NCBI GenBank assembly: GCA_002392265.1
Contig: DGGP01000101.1
Span: 1-15,474 of the forward strand
DNA from: Firmicutes bacterium UBA3871
GTDB taxonomy: Bacteria; Bacillota; Clostridia; Peptostreptococcales; Anaerovoracaceae
Length of the DNA: 15,474 nucleotides
Reading direction: 5' to 3'
Within the stretch, counting starts at the first letter, position 1. Every line of letters begins with the position of its first letter. Both the position numbers and the translations under genes were made by a program. Positions 7,196 to 13,980 of the stretch are shown piece by piece. A model generated the notes under the pieces. It worked only from the letters and a program-made list of their open reading frames with translations, made no database searches and was not told the DNA's origin.

Positions 7196-8662
7196 GTGGT
7201 AGCAAATCTTGAAAAGCTGGCAGTTGGTAATCTCGATATGGATTTTGCGCTTGAGAGCCCGAACGAAGATACAGCGGCAATTGCGGAAAAGTTTGAAGCC
7301 ATCAACGCAAATCTTTCAAAGTCCGTCGATGCCATCAGAAATCTGGTTTCCGATGCGCACATGCTTTCGGAATGCGCAGTTGCGGGAGATCTTGATACGA
7401 GGGCAGATTTATCAAAGCACGGCGGTGAGTTTGCCGAGGTAGTTCGCGGCATGAATGCCACATTTGATGCTATCAAAGAGCCTGTCAGCGAGGCGGTTAC
7501 GGTTATTACCAGAATGGCAGAGGGTGATTTAAATGCCCGTATGCTGGGACATTATGTCGGTGCATACGAAAAGATGAAATCCGTTGTAAATGCAACCTTT
7601 GCAAACCTTCAGGATCATATTGCGGAAATTTCGCTCGTTCTTTCCGCAATCAGTTCCGGCGATTTGAATCATGCAGTAACCGCAGAATACAAAGGCGATT
7701 TCTGCGAGATAAAGAACTCACTTAACAGGATACTGGATGCATTAAACGACGTAATGGGAGATATCAACGAGCTTGCCGAGGGTGTGGCTGTCGGAACCAG
7801 ACAGGTCTCCGACGGTGCTCAGAATCTTTCGGAGGCATCTATTCGTCAGGCAGCAGATGTTCAGGAGCTTTCCATGAACATGAACAAGGTTGCGGAGCAG
7901 GTAAAACAAAATACATTGGATGCCCGCGAGGCAAGCAAAATCTCAGCAGATGCTATGGCACAGGCCGAAGAGGGCAATCGCCAGATGGAGGAAATGCTTG
8001 TTTCGATGGGAGAAATTAATGAGTCATCCGCAAACATTTCAAAGATTATAAAGGTTATTGATGATATAGCATTCCAGACAAACATTCTCGCACTCAACGC
8101 TGCAGTTGAAGCGGCGAGAGCCGGCGTACACGGCAAGGGCTTTGCTGTTGTAGCTGACGAAGTAAGGAGCCTTGCGGCAAAATCCGCACAGGCGGCATCA
8201 GAGACAACGGCACTGATAGAAGGCTCCGTTTCAAAGGTTAATGCAGGAAGTGAAATAGCGGGAAAGACCGCAGATGCACTGAATCGTATTGTTTCGGGTA
8301 TCAACGAAACTTCAAAGCTTGTTAAACAGATTGCCGATGGGTCGGAGCTTCAGTCGTCGGGAATTGAAGAAGTAAACCGTGGTATCGCCGATGTAAACAG
8401 GGTGGTTCAGAGCAATTCCGCAACCGCGCAGGAGTCGGCAGCTTCGTCGCAGGAGCTTTACGGCCAGGCACAAAACATGAAGCGAGTTGTTTCATCGTTC
8501 AGACTGAGAACAGGGGAAGGCGTTTCTGTAATGGACGGACTGGGATTTACACCTCAGCTTCCTGCGGGTGATGAGACCTTTTCCGGTTATGGTGAGATAG
8601 TGCTCCCGGAGCCTGAAGAAACGGACGCATATTCTGACATGCCGATTATCACATTGGATTAA
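7196..8662 (+). CDS. Methyl-accepting chemotaxis protein C-terminal part: HAMP array plus signalling domain
   Basis: This is the continuation of the receptor frame after the amber codon; sense codons resume at 7154 and the first possible restart is GTG 7196 (488 residues). It begins with about four HAMP-like repeats, each with a GNLDMDF, GDLDTR, GDLNAR or GDLNHA-type turn. A long coiled-coil methyl-accepting signalling domain follows, whose hairpin tip (nt about 8052-8190) carries [20 protein letters not shown] and [15 protein letters not shown], the highly conserved contact region for CheA and CheW. No CheR-tethering pentapeptide is seen at the C-terminus, which ends in an acidic tail. There is no membrane helix and no convincing ribosome binding site near 7196 (the nearest GGAGAG, 7166-7171, is about 25 bases away). 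Separate translation is therefore doubtful, and the part is probably functional only if the TAG is read through or is absent in sister strains. Confidence 0.85.
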   Translation: MVANLEKLAVGNLDMDFALESPNEDTAAIAEKFEAINANLSKSVDAIRNLVSDAHMLSECAVAGDLDTRADLSKHGGEFAEVVRGMNATFDAIKEPVSEAVTVITRMAEGDLNARMLGHYVGAYEKMKSVVNATFANLQDHIAEISLVLSAISSGDLNHAVTAEYKGDFCEIKNSLNRILDALNDVMGDINELAEGVAVGTRQVSDGAQNLSEASIRQAADVQELSMNMNKVAEQVKQNTLDAREASKISADAMAQAEEGNRQMEEMLVSMGEINESSANISKIIKVIDDIAFQTNILALNAAVEAARAGVHGKGFAVVADEVRSLAAKSAQAASETTALIEGSVSKVNAGSEIAGKTADALNRIVSGINETSKLVKQIADGSELQSSGIEEVNRGIADVNRVVQSNSATAQESAASSQELYGQAQNMKRVVSSFRLRTGEGVSVMDGLGFTPQLPAGDETFSGYGEIVLPEPEETDAYSDMPIITLD

Positions 8663-8668
8663 AAAAAT

Positions 8669-8705
8669 GACTCCAAAATCGTTTGATTTTGGAGTCGATT
8701 TTTTT
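8669..8705. terminator. Bidirectional terminator between convergent genes
   Basis: GACTCCAAAATC (8669-8680) pairs with GATTTTGGAGTC (8685-8696), 12 perfect pairs with a GTTT loop. A T run (8699-8705) follows on the plus strand and an A run (8661-8667) precedes it, giving a T run on the minus strand. It serves the chemoreceptor frame and the minus-strand transglycosylase. Confidence 0.92.
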
Positions 8706-8710
8706 AAAAA

Positions 8711-9466
8711 TTAGATAAAGAATGCTCCTGACAGTAAGGCAGATGAGAAATCCGTCGCACTTTCGCGAGCTGTAAAAGCCTTTAGCATCAGATATTCGTC
8801 CAGAAGTCCGCTCTTTGCGAGGAGCATATAAAACGACATGGATTCGTCTTCGTCGATGTAGGAAGAGATGCCGCCTTCTGTGGTGCCGCTTGCAAGGCTT
8901 GTGTTTGCTTCGCCTGCGGTGATGTCCTCGCCCATGTAGTTAAAGATGTTTTCTATGTAAGTCTGCGTGCTCTTGAAGGGTGGCACACCGCCGTACTTTG
9001 CGACATTACCGGAGCCTGCCTGATAAGCAGCAAGCGCCAGCTTCACATTACCGTCGTACTTTTCAAGCTTGCTTGCGATGTATTTTGCGCCGCCCATAAT
9101 GTTCTGCTCGGGGTCGAAAGGATCTGAGACACCGAGAGCAGCTGCGGTATCGGGCATGAGCTGCATTATGCCCTGAGCTCCGCAGGACGAAACAGCATTA
9201 ACATTGAAATTGGATTCTGCCTTTGCCATAGCCTTCAGGAGCTTTACCGGTACATTGTAGGCAGAAGCGGCCTTTTCAAAGATGGCATCGAGATTGATGG
9301 ATTTGCCGACGCGTTCGCTTACTTCGTCCAAAAGAACAGATTTGAAATCTGCACCGGAAACGGGCGAGGCAGTACCAAAGGAACCACCGGCAGAAGTCGG
9401 GGCCGAGGGCTGCAAACCGCTGAGTGAAGCCATATTCATTAAGTTTTTATCGATAATAACCGCCAT
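8711..9466 (-). CDS. Lytic transglycosylase, SLT domain, without signal peptide
   Basis: The 251-residue protein starts at ATG 9466-9464, with AGGTGA (plus-strand 9470-9475) three bases upstream. The catalytic SLT fold of lysozyme-like lytic transglycosylases spans about residues 58-180. The catalytic Glu is E84 in AKAESNFN, followed by GAQGIMQLMP (96-105), the NIMGGAKYI segment (122-130) and AAYQAGSGNVAKYGG (146-160), all standard for the family. It cleaves peptidoglycan glycan strands to anhydro-muropeptides. Residues 1-57 are low-complexity, rich in Ser, Gly and Ala, and show no Sec signal or lipobox. About 70 residues after the domain are unassigned. In Clostridia such signal-less enzymes often accompany flagellar or pilus genes. 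Here it is divergent from a pilin cluster, so a role in opening the wall for a surface structure is possible but inferred. Confidence 0.9.
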   Translation of the reverse strand: MAVIIDKNLMNMASLSGLQPSAPTSAGGSFGTASPVSGADFKSVLLDEVSERVGKSINLDAIFEKAASAYNVPVKLLKAMAKAESNFNVNAVSSCGAQGIMQLMPDTAAALGVSDPFDPEQNIMGGAKYIASKLEKYDGNVKLALAAYQAGSGNVAKYGGVPPFKSTQTYIENIFNYMGEDITAGEANTSLASGTTEGGISSYIDEDESMSFYMLLAKSGLLDEYLMLKAFTARESATDFSSALLSGAFFI

Positions 9467-9543
9467 AATTCACCTCTGATTATAAGCTATCAAAATATCG
9501 CGGAATTGTCAAATAGACGAAATAAATGGTAAAAATTTACAAA

Positions 9544-9574
9544 AAAACAGTTGCTTTTTGTGAGCGGCTGTTTT
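9544..9574. other. Hairpin in the divergent intergenic region
   Basis: AAAACAGTTGC (9544-9554) pairs with GCGGCTGTTTT (9564-9574), 11 pairs with two G-U, and a nine-base loop. TTTT closes the 3' arm and ATTATATA follows, so it is a weak terminator-like element. It lies between the divergent transglycosylase and pilin genes, where it could attenuate a transcript entering the pilin genes. The rest of the 9467-9699 gap holds the repeat listed next and no gene. No convincing promoter could be chosen on either strand. Confidence 0.45.
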
Positions 9575-9636
9575 ATTATATAACTGAAAAGGAAAAAAAT
9601 GGTAACAAAAGAATAAAATGTAATCAAAAAGTGAGA

Positions 9637-9688
9637 CCTGTCCCCAAATTGGAGTTTTTTCCAATTTGGTGCCTGTCCCCAGATTGGA
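9637..9688 (+). repeat. Short direct repeat with an inverted core, just before the pilin gene
   Basis: CCTGTCCCCAAATTGGA (9637-9653) recurs as CCTGTCCCCAGATTGGA (9672-9688) with one difference. Between them TCCAATTTGG (9660-9669) is the exact reverse complement of CCAAATTGGA (9644-9653), so a 10-pair hairpin with a GTTTTT loop can form. No T run follows, so it is not a normal terminator. The second copy runs into the ribosome binding site (9691-9694) of the Flp1-like gene. The form suggests a small dispersed intergenic repeat (REP-like), but copies elsewhere cannot be seen from this window. Confidence 0.6.
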
Positions 9689-9699
9689 AAGGAGAAAAA

Positions 9700-9855
9700 A
9701 TGAGAAAGAGATTAATTAATGTGAGGAGTAAAGCGGGTATGGAGATGGTTCAGGTGGGAATCCTGATTGCGATTGCGGTTGCTGTGGGGCTGATCTTCAA
9801 AACCGAAATTACCGATTTTGTGAACGGCACATTTGAAGGGTTGTCATCTTTTTAG
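9700..9855 (+). CDS. Flp1-like pilin (Tad-type pilus subunit)
   Basis: The 51-residue protein starts at ATG 9700, five bases after AAAGGAG. The basic head MRKRLINVRSKAG is followed by MEMVQVGILIAIAVAVGLIF, one hydrophobic helix, and a short polar tail ending in GTFEGLSSF. Length, order and the EMVQVGILIAIAVA stretch match the Flp1-like putative flagellin/pilin family found at the head of Tad-type pilus clusters in Clostridia. The protein would sit in the membrane by its helix and be assembled into a thin pilus after processing. It is first in a run of four close or overlapping genes reaching 12042. It ends in TAG, and the same frame stays open into the following TadE-like gene. Confidence 0.8.
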   Translation: MRKRLINVRSKAGMEMVQVGILIAIAVAVGLIFKTEITDFVNGTFEGLSSF

Positions 9856-9903
9856 GGGCATTTGAGCAGAAAAAAGGATAATCCGAAACTGAGGTTAATT
9901 GAA

Positions 9904-10146
9904 ATGAAAAATGTAAAGAAAAAGCTTCGCGGCAAAAGGGGTTCTGAAATGATAGAGGCGGCTTTGGTTTTCCCGATAATCATTATAGCGGCGATGGGGA
10001 TTATCTACCTTTCGATAGATATGTATGACGAGGCGAGTGAGCTGACCGGGGCCCAGATGAGCGAAGAAAAGGTGTATGACGAAATGGGGTATATCAGATG
10101 CATAGATGCGGGAAAAAGGGGGCTGCAGCAGTTTTTATCGTGCTGA
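9904..10146 (+). CDS. Short TadE-like pseudopilin
   Basis: This 80-residue protein starts at ATG 9904 with GAGG (9891-9894) nine bases upstream. A basic head with the RGKRGSEMIEAALVFP segment leads into one membrane helix (about 22-38, VFPIIIIAAMGIIYLSI). The Glu a few residues before the hydrophobic stretch and the EAALVFP pattern are typical of TadE-type minor pilins and their cleavage site. The part after the membrane is short (about 40 residues), less than in usual TadE proteins. The last 49 bases overlap the next gene in another frame, which points to translational coupling. Confidence 0.72.
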   Translation: MKNVKKKLRGKRGSEMIEAALVFPIIIIAAMGIIYLSIDMYDEASELTGAQMSEEKVYDEMGYIRCIDAGKRGLQQFLSC

Positions 10147-11291
10147 TAGGGACTACTGTGATAGCAGCTTGCACCGTCATTGGTAATGCGGTATTTGCGA
10201 ATCTCAAAACGGCTGCCTGTGATGCGGCGCTGAACATCGGCTGCAGGTCTGTGCTCTCGGAATTCGACAGGAGGCTGAAAAATGATTATCAGATATTTGC
10301 GTACAAAAACAGTGAAAATGATATCGAAAATAAACTTGAAAATTATATAGAGCTGAATCTTTCCGAGTGCATAAAGCCGTTTAGAGTCGATGAGGTGAGC
10401 GTTCGCGCACAAAATGCGGAGTATGCGATAACAAAGCCTGACATATTCGGGGAGCAGGCTGTGGCAGCAGGAAAGCTCTGCGCTGCGGGAGTGTCATATG
10501 TCGAGTGCAGGGGGAAGGCTGCGCTTGCGACGCACTCCGTAAAAAATGAAGCGATGATTCGCAGCCTGCCTTCCCAGGGGAAAAATCTAAAGCTGATAAA
10601 TCTTGAAGGCTTTGATGTAAACGGGGCAGTCGCGGATAAGGTCTCGAATACGTATTTTGAGAACAAATACATTATAGAAACCTTTGGCAGCAGGTTTGAA
10701 AGGCCTCGCTCCAGATACGCCTATTTCGATTATGAGGTGGAGTATGTCCTTTCAGGTAAACTTGATGAGGCAGCAGGGTTAAAGCACGTCAGAGAGCGAA
10801 TTTTTGCCCTCAGAGAGCCGCTTAACGCTGCGCATATCGCCGCAGATCCCTCAAAGATGGCAGCAATAGAAAAATACATTGCAACGCTGCCCCCGGGAGC
10901 GTCGGTGGTCGGGACTGCCGTAATCGTTGCACTTTGGGCTTCTGCAGAAAGTGAAAACGATGTAAACATGCTGCTTGACGGAAAAAAGGTAGCTCTATAC
11001 AAAACTAAACAGCAGTGGGCGCTGAGCCTTGAAAATGCCGTAAAGATGATATTCGGCGGAGAAAACTATACAGAGCCGGTTGATAAAAAGGGGCAGGAAT
11101 ATGAGGACTATCTGATGATGCTTCTTTACCTCGAGGACAGAGAAACGAAGCTGGTCAGAACAATGGATCTGATCCAGTTAAACCTCAGGGCGTCCTATAA
11201 CAGCAGCCTCCTGCTAAAGGAATTTTATACGGGGTTTCATGTCAGTGCCGATGTGGATGGGAGGGAATACTCTTATGTTCACACGTACTAA
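10098..11291 (+). CDS. TadG-like / DUF5702-type pilus-cluster membrane protein
   Basis: The 397-residue protein has a short basic N-terminus (MHRCGKKG), one membrane helix at about 9-33 (AAAVFIVLIGTTVIAACTVI) and a long predicted extracellular part. Charged helices follow (FDRRLKNDYQIFAYKNSEND and beyond), with no recognisable enzyme motif. One N-terminal helix plus a large soluble tail, between two TadE-like genes, fits the TadG/DUF5702 group of pilus-cluster proteins. The family name is inferred from architecture and context more than from a diagnostic motif. ATG 10098 lies inside the end of the preceding gene, and the TAA end overlaps the start of the following gene, so the three are likely co-translated. 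Clustered rare-looking codons or frame damage were not seen. Confidence 0.68.
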   Translation: MHRCGKKGAAAVFIVLIGTTVIAACTVIGNAVFANLKTAACDAALNIGCRSVLSEFDRRLKNDYQIFAYKNSENDIENKLENYIELNLSECIKPFRVDEVSVRAQNAEYAITKPDIFGEQAVAAGKLCAAGVSYVECRGKAALATHSVKNEAMIRSLPSQGKNLKLINLEGFDVNGAVADKVSNTYFENKYIIETFGSRFERPRSRYAYFDYEVEYVLSGKLDEAAGLKHVRERIFALREPLNAAHIAADPSKMAAIEKYIATLPPGASVVGTAVIVALWASAESENDVNMLLDGKKVALYKTKQQWALSLENAVKMIFGGENYTEPVDKKGQEYEDYLMMLLYLEDRETKLVRTMDLIQLNLRASYNSSLLLKEFYTGFHVSADVDGREYSYVHTY

Positions 11292-12042
11292 AAAGGGCTA
11301 TATTATCGTCGAAGCTGCCATATTTATGCCTGTTTTAATCATAGGCCTGTGCAGTCTGTGCTTTATGATAAAGTATGGCATGCTTTGCGAAAAGGCTTAC
11401 GTAATTGCCATGGACGAGACAAAAACGCTGATGCGTGACATGTACACTCCCGCTGCAGCCCCGGAAGGCCCGGGCAAGCTTGAAGAAAGGCTGGAGACAG
11501 AGCTTTCACATGTAGAGTCGGCAGATGTTTCAAGCGTGATGCCGCAGTTTCCTTTTCCCATGGCAGACAGCGTGAAAAGGTGGAAGATATCACTTTCTGT
11601 GGGGCTTCCCGTGCACATCGATGTCGGAACGGGCAGCACAGCTCCGGCAGGCTTTGCCGTGGTTTTTCGGCCATTTGTGGGAAAGGATAACAGCAGTGCG
11701 AGCTTTGAAAGCCCCGAGGAACCTGAAGTTTACCGTGAGGTCTGGGTTTTTCCAAAGGCAGGCGAGAGATACCACACCCCTGCATGCAGCTTTGTACAAA
11801 GGACTCCGAGGCAGATGCTGCTCACACAGGGGGTAAAGCTGAAATACAGCCCGTGCAAGCTGTGCAGTGCTGCGGGGCTTCCAAACGGATCGGTGGTGTA
11901 CTGCTTTAAATCCGAAGGCAGCAAATATCATAGGGCGAGCTGTGGACTTGTGGAAAGCTACGTGATGAGTATGGATAAAAGCGATGCGGAGGCAAAAGGA
12001 TACACTCCCTGCAAGGTATGCGGCGGATATGTGGGAAACTGA
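11275..12042 (+). CDS. TadE-like protein with two tandem HX3C-X22-CX2C metal-site motifs
   Basis: I chose ATG 11275 because GGGAGGG (11259-11265) lies nine bases upstream; ATGs at 11239 and 11257 are alternatives. The 255-residue product begins with MFTRTKKGYIIVEAAIFMP and one membrane helix (about 10-33), a TadE-type N-terminus. A central extracellular region (about 50-155) has no motif I recognise. The C-terminus holds two repeats 52 residues apart: H167-x3-C171-x22-C194-x2-C197 and H219-x3-C223-x22-C246-x2-C249, each with a YH start and a YxPCKxC end. This small Cys/His motif, resembling the Ada-like zinc-binding site, occurs at the ends of some secreted Bacillota nucleases and other exported proteins. 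I infer metal binding or disulfide stabilisation outside the cell. The gene overlaps its upstream neighbour by 17 bases. Confidence 0.75.
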   Translation: MFTRTKKGYIIVEAAIFMPVLIIGLCSLCFMIKYGMLCEKAYVIAMDETKTLMRDMYTPAAAPEGPGKLEERLETELSHVESADVSSVMPQFPFPMADSVKRWKISLSVGLPVHIDVGTGSTAPAGFAVVFRPFVGKDNSSASFESPEEPEVYREVWVFPKAGERYHTPACSFVQRTPRQMLLTQGVKLKYSPCKLCSAAGLPNGSVVYCFKSEGSKYHRASCGLVESYVMSMDKSDAEAKGYTPCKVCGGYVGN

Positions 12043-12050
12043 GGTGAAAA

Positions 12051-12626
12051 ATGAAAATACCGGAGTACATAAAGCATATGATAAATGTAATGCCCGAGGA
12101 TATATTTATTCCGATGTCGTTTGTAAAAGCGGGCGAAACGGAAAAAACAGTGTACGATACATCGGGATATGTGGCTCTTTCCGAGGCAGCGGATATGCTT
12201 ACAACCTTCAAAGTTTATGACTGCATTGAGAAAACGGTGAGAGCACTTTTGACGGCTTCCGAGTATATGATAGGTCCTGAAATAATAAAAATAAGCGCTT
12301 CGAATGTGTATTTGAAGGCAGATTATGAGGGGGGTAATATCAAATTTTACGATGAAGCCAAACTCTTGCTCGAGGTGGATTGCAATAGCCTTGAAAATGG
12401 TGAAATGCAGGCAATCGATGAGATAGAAAAGTATGAATTTAGCAAAATAATTAATAGCAAAGTTAAGAAATTAATTAACGAAATCAAAGAAAAGACATCA
12501 AACAGGAACCTTGAATGCTATCTGGGAAACACGCTTGGCTTTTTAAATTCAAACTGCAGCCTTTGCGGTCTGATGGGGCATATTATCAAATTAAAAAGAG
12601 AGGCAAGGCTCTGCGGTATGGAGTAA
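12051..12626 (+). CDS. DUF6382-like cytoplasmic protein without FHA domain
   Basis: The 191-residue protein starts at ATG 12051. Its ribosome binding site GAGGTG (12041-12046) overlaps the stop codon of the preceding TadE-like gene, so it is the last member of the pilin operon. There is no signal peptide or membrane helix. Residues 1-105 (TVYDTSGYVALSEAADML, then a helical run, SEYMIGPEIIKIS and NVYLKADYEGGNIKFYD) resemble the DUF6382 domain, which in clostridial Tad clusters usually precedes a phosphopeptide-binding FHA domain. Here no FHA follows. Instead there is a Lys/Glu-rich helix (about 125-152) and a Cys-bearing tail (C156, C169, C172, C188). Function unknown; a regulatory or scaffold role for the pilus is a guess from context. 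Confidence 0.62.
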   Translation: MKIPEYIKHMINVMPEDIFIPMSFVKAGETEKTVYDTSGYVALSEAADMLTTFKVYDCIEKTVRALLTASEYMIGPEIIKISASNVYLKADYEGGNIKFYDEAKLLLEVDCNSLENGEMQAIDEIEKYEFSKIINSKVKKLINEIKEKTSNRNLECYLGNTLGFLNSNCSLCGLMGHIIKLKREARLCGME

Positions 12627-12634
12627 CCTCGCGC

Positions 12635-12663
12635 TTGCCCGAAGCAGTGGATTCGTTTATAAT
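12635..12663 (+). promoter_or_regulatory. Housekeeping-type promoter for rarA
   Basis: TTGCCC (12635-12640) and a perfect TATAAT (12658-12663) are separated by 17 bases, placing the start of transcription near 12670, just ahead of the AGGAG (12673-12677) for rarA. The ribosome binding site also lies in a small palindrome, ATATCTC (12662-12668) with GAGATAT (12675-12681), which overlaps the -10 element. No terminator separates this promoter from the pilin operon, so readthrough is possible. Confidence 0.75.
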
Positions 12664-12684
12664 ATCTCTCGTAGGAGATATATC

Positions 12685-13980
12685 ATGATACCACTTTCGA
12701 CAAAACTCAGACCTCAGACACTCGACGAGTTTGTAGGGCAGTCGCACTTTATGTATCCGGGGTCGCTTTTATACAATTCCATAAAGAACAAGAGCTTTGA
12801 CTCGGCCATATTCTTTGGTCCGTCAGGTACGGGTAAAACAACGCTGGCGAGGATAATTGCGCGTGAGCTTGATGCCGATTTCAAAGAGATTAACGCATCG
12901 ACGACGGGTACAAAGGAGCTGAAGGAAATAATAGAAGCTGCAAAGGTGAAATTCTACGGACTTGAAAGCTCGACAACCTATGTGTATGTAGACGAGGTTC
13001 ATCGCTGGAACAAGCTGCAGCAGGATTCACTTTTGGCGGCTTTGGAGGAGGGGGTAATACGTTTTATAGGTTCTACTACCGAAAACCCTTACTTCAGCGT
13101 AAATAACGCAATTCTAAGCCGGGTTCGCAATATCTATGAGTTTCATCATCTGACGGAAAATGATGTCAAAACAATAATTCTGCGTGCATTAAATGACAAA
13201 GAGAAGGGACTCGGATGTCTAGGCGTAAACTATGATGAAAAGGCGATAGATGTGCTTGCTCAAATGTCGGGGGGCGATGCGAGAGTCGCACTCGACACGA
13301 TAGGCTTTATAGCTGAAAATTTGAACGAGGGACAGCTTTTGGATCAAAAGCTGGTGCAGGAGGCTATGCAGCGTCAGGTCTTCTTTTACGACCGATCTGA
13401 GGACAGATACAATCTGCTGTCGGCACTTCAGAAATCCGTCAGAGGCTCGGATCCCGATGCCGCAGTTCATTATCTGGCGCGGCTGATTGAAGGAGGCGCG
13501 GATATCATGATGATCGGACGCAGGCTGATGGTAATGGCATCAGAGGACATAGGCATGGCATATCCACATGCAATCTCCATTGTGACATCCTGTATTCAGG
13601 CGGCACAGATGATAGGCTATCCGGAAGCGCAGATAAACCTCGCTCAGGCGGTGGTGCTGCTTGCTTCCTGTCCTAAATCAAATGCTGCAAACGAAGCTCT
13701 AAACAAAGCCCTTGCGGATCTTCGCAGCCGCAAAATCGATGATGTGCCGCTGCATTTAAAAGACGCCCACTACGGTGGGGCCGCAAAGCGTGGCATAGGT
13801 CTTGATTATAAATATCCGCATTCATACGGTGGCTATGTGGACCAGCAGTACCTTCCGGATAATCTTTATAAGGAAGGCGTGCGTTATTACGAGCCGACAG
13901 AAAACGGAAATGAGGCTGCTTTCAAGAAGTTTCTCGAAAGTCTGCCAAACGCAAAAAAGAAGGGTGAAAGAAATAAATAA
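12685..13980 (+). CDS. rarA: Replication-associated recombination protein A (AAA+ ATPase)
   Basis: The 431-residue protein belongs to the RarA/MgsA/WRNIP1 family of clamp-loader-like ATPases, which act at stalled replication forks with single-stranded-DNA-binding protein. Visible motifs are Walker A GPSGTGKT (45-52), Walker B VYVDEVHR (100-107, with D103 and E104), sensor 1 GSTTENP (129-135) and the arginine-finger region ILSR (R146). The C-terminal tetramerisation region contains GRRLMVMASEDIGMA and the conserved end PHSYGGYVDQQYLPDNL. Length is normal for the family. ATG 12685 follows AGGAG by seven bases. The stop codon overlaps the start of ispH-rpsA by one base (TAATG), so the two are translationally coupled; their functions are otherwise unrelated. 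Confidence 0.96.
   Translation: MIPLSTKLRPQTLDEFVGQSHFMYPGSLLYNSIKNKSFDSAIFFGPSGTGKTTLARIIARELDADFKEINASTTGTKELKEIIEAAKVKFYGLESSTTYVYVDEVHRWNKLQQDSLLAALEEGVIRFIGSTTENPYFSVNNAILSRVRNIYEFHHLTENDVKTIILRALNDKEKGLGCLGVNYDEKAIDVLAQMSGGDARVALDTIGFIAENLNEGQLLDQKLVQEAMQRQVFFYDRSEDRYNLLSALQKSVRGSDPDAAVHYLARLIEGGADIMMIGRRLMVMASEDIGMAYPHAISIVTSCIQAAQMIGYPEAQINLAQAVVLLASCPKSNAANEALNKALADLRSRKIDDVPLHLKDAHYGGAAKRGIGLDYKYPHSYGGYVDQQYLPDNLYKEGVRYYEPTENGNEAAFKKFLESLPNAKKKGERNK

Noticed and set aside
7196..7198. GTG 7196 as a true start of an independent chemotaxis gene
   Set aside because: There is no ribosome binding site at proper distance, no membrane helix, and the frame continues unbroken from the upstream receptor except for the TAG.
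9479..9512. Promoter of the minus-strand transglycosylase from TTGACA (9507-9512 complement) and TATAAT (9479-9484 complement)
   Set aside because: The spacer is 22 bases, and a start set by that TATAAT would fall inside the ribosome binding site. Not reliable.
9660..9669. Hairpin 9644-9669 as an intrinsic terminator
   Set aside because: The T run is in the loop and none follows the stem.
9526..9699. N-terminal extension of the Flp1-like pilin frame upstream of 9700
   Set aside because: It would translate a hairpin and a repeat. ATG 9700 has AAAGGAG in place and yields the expected pilin length.
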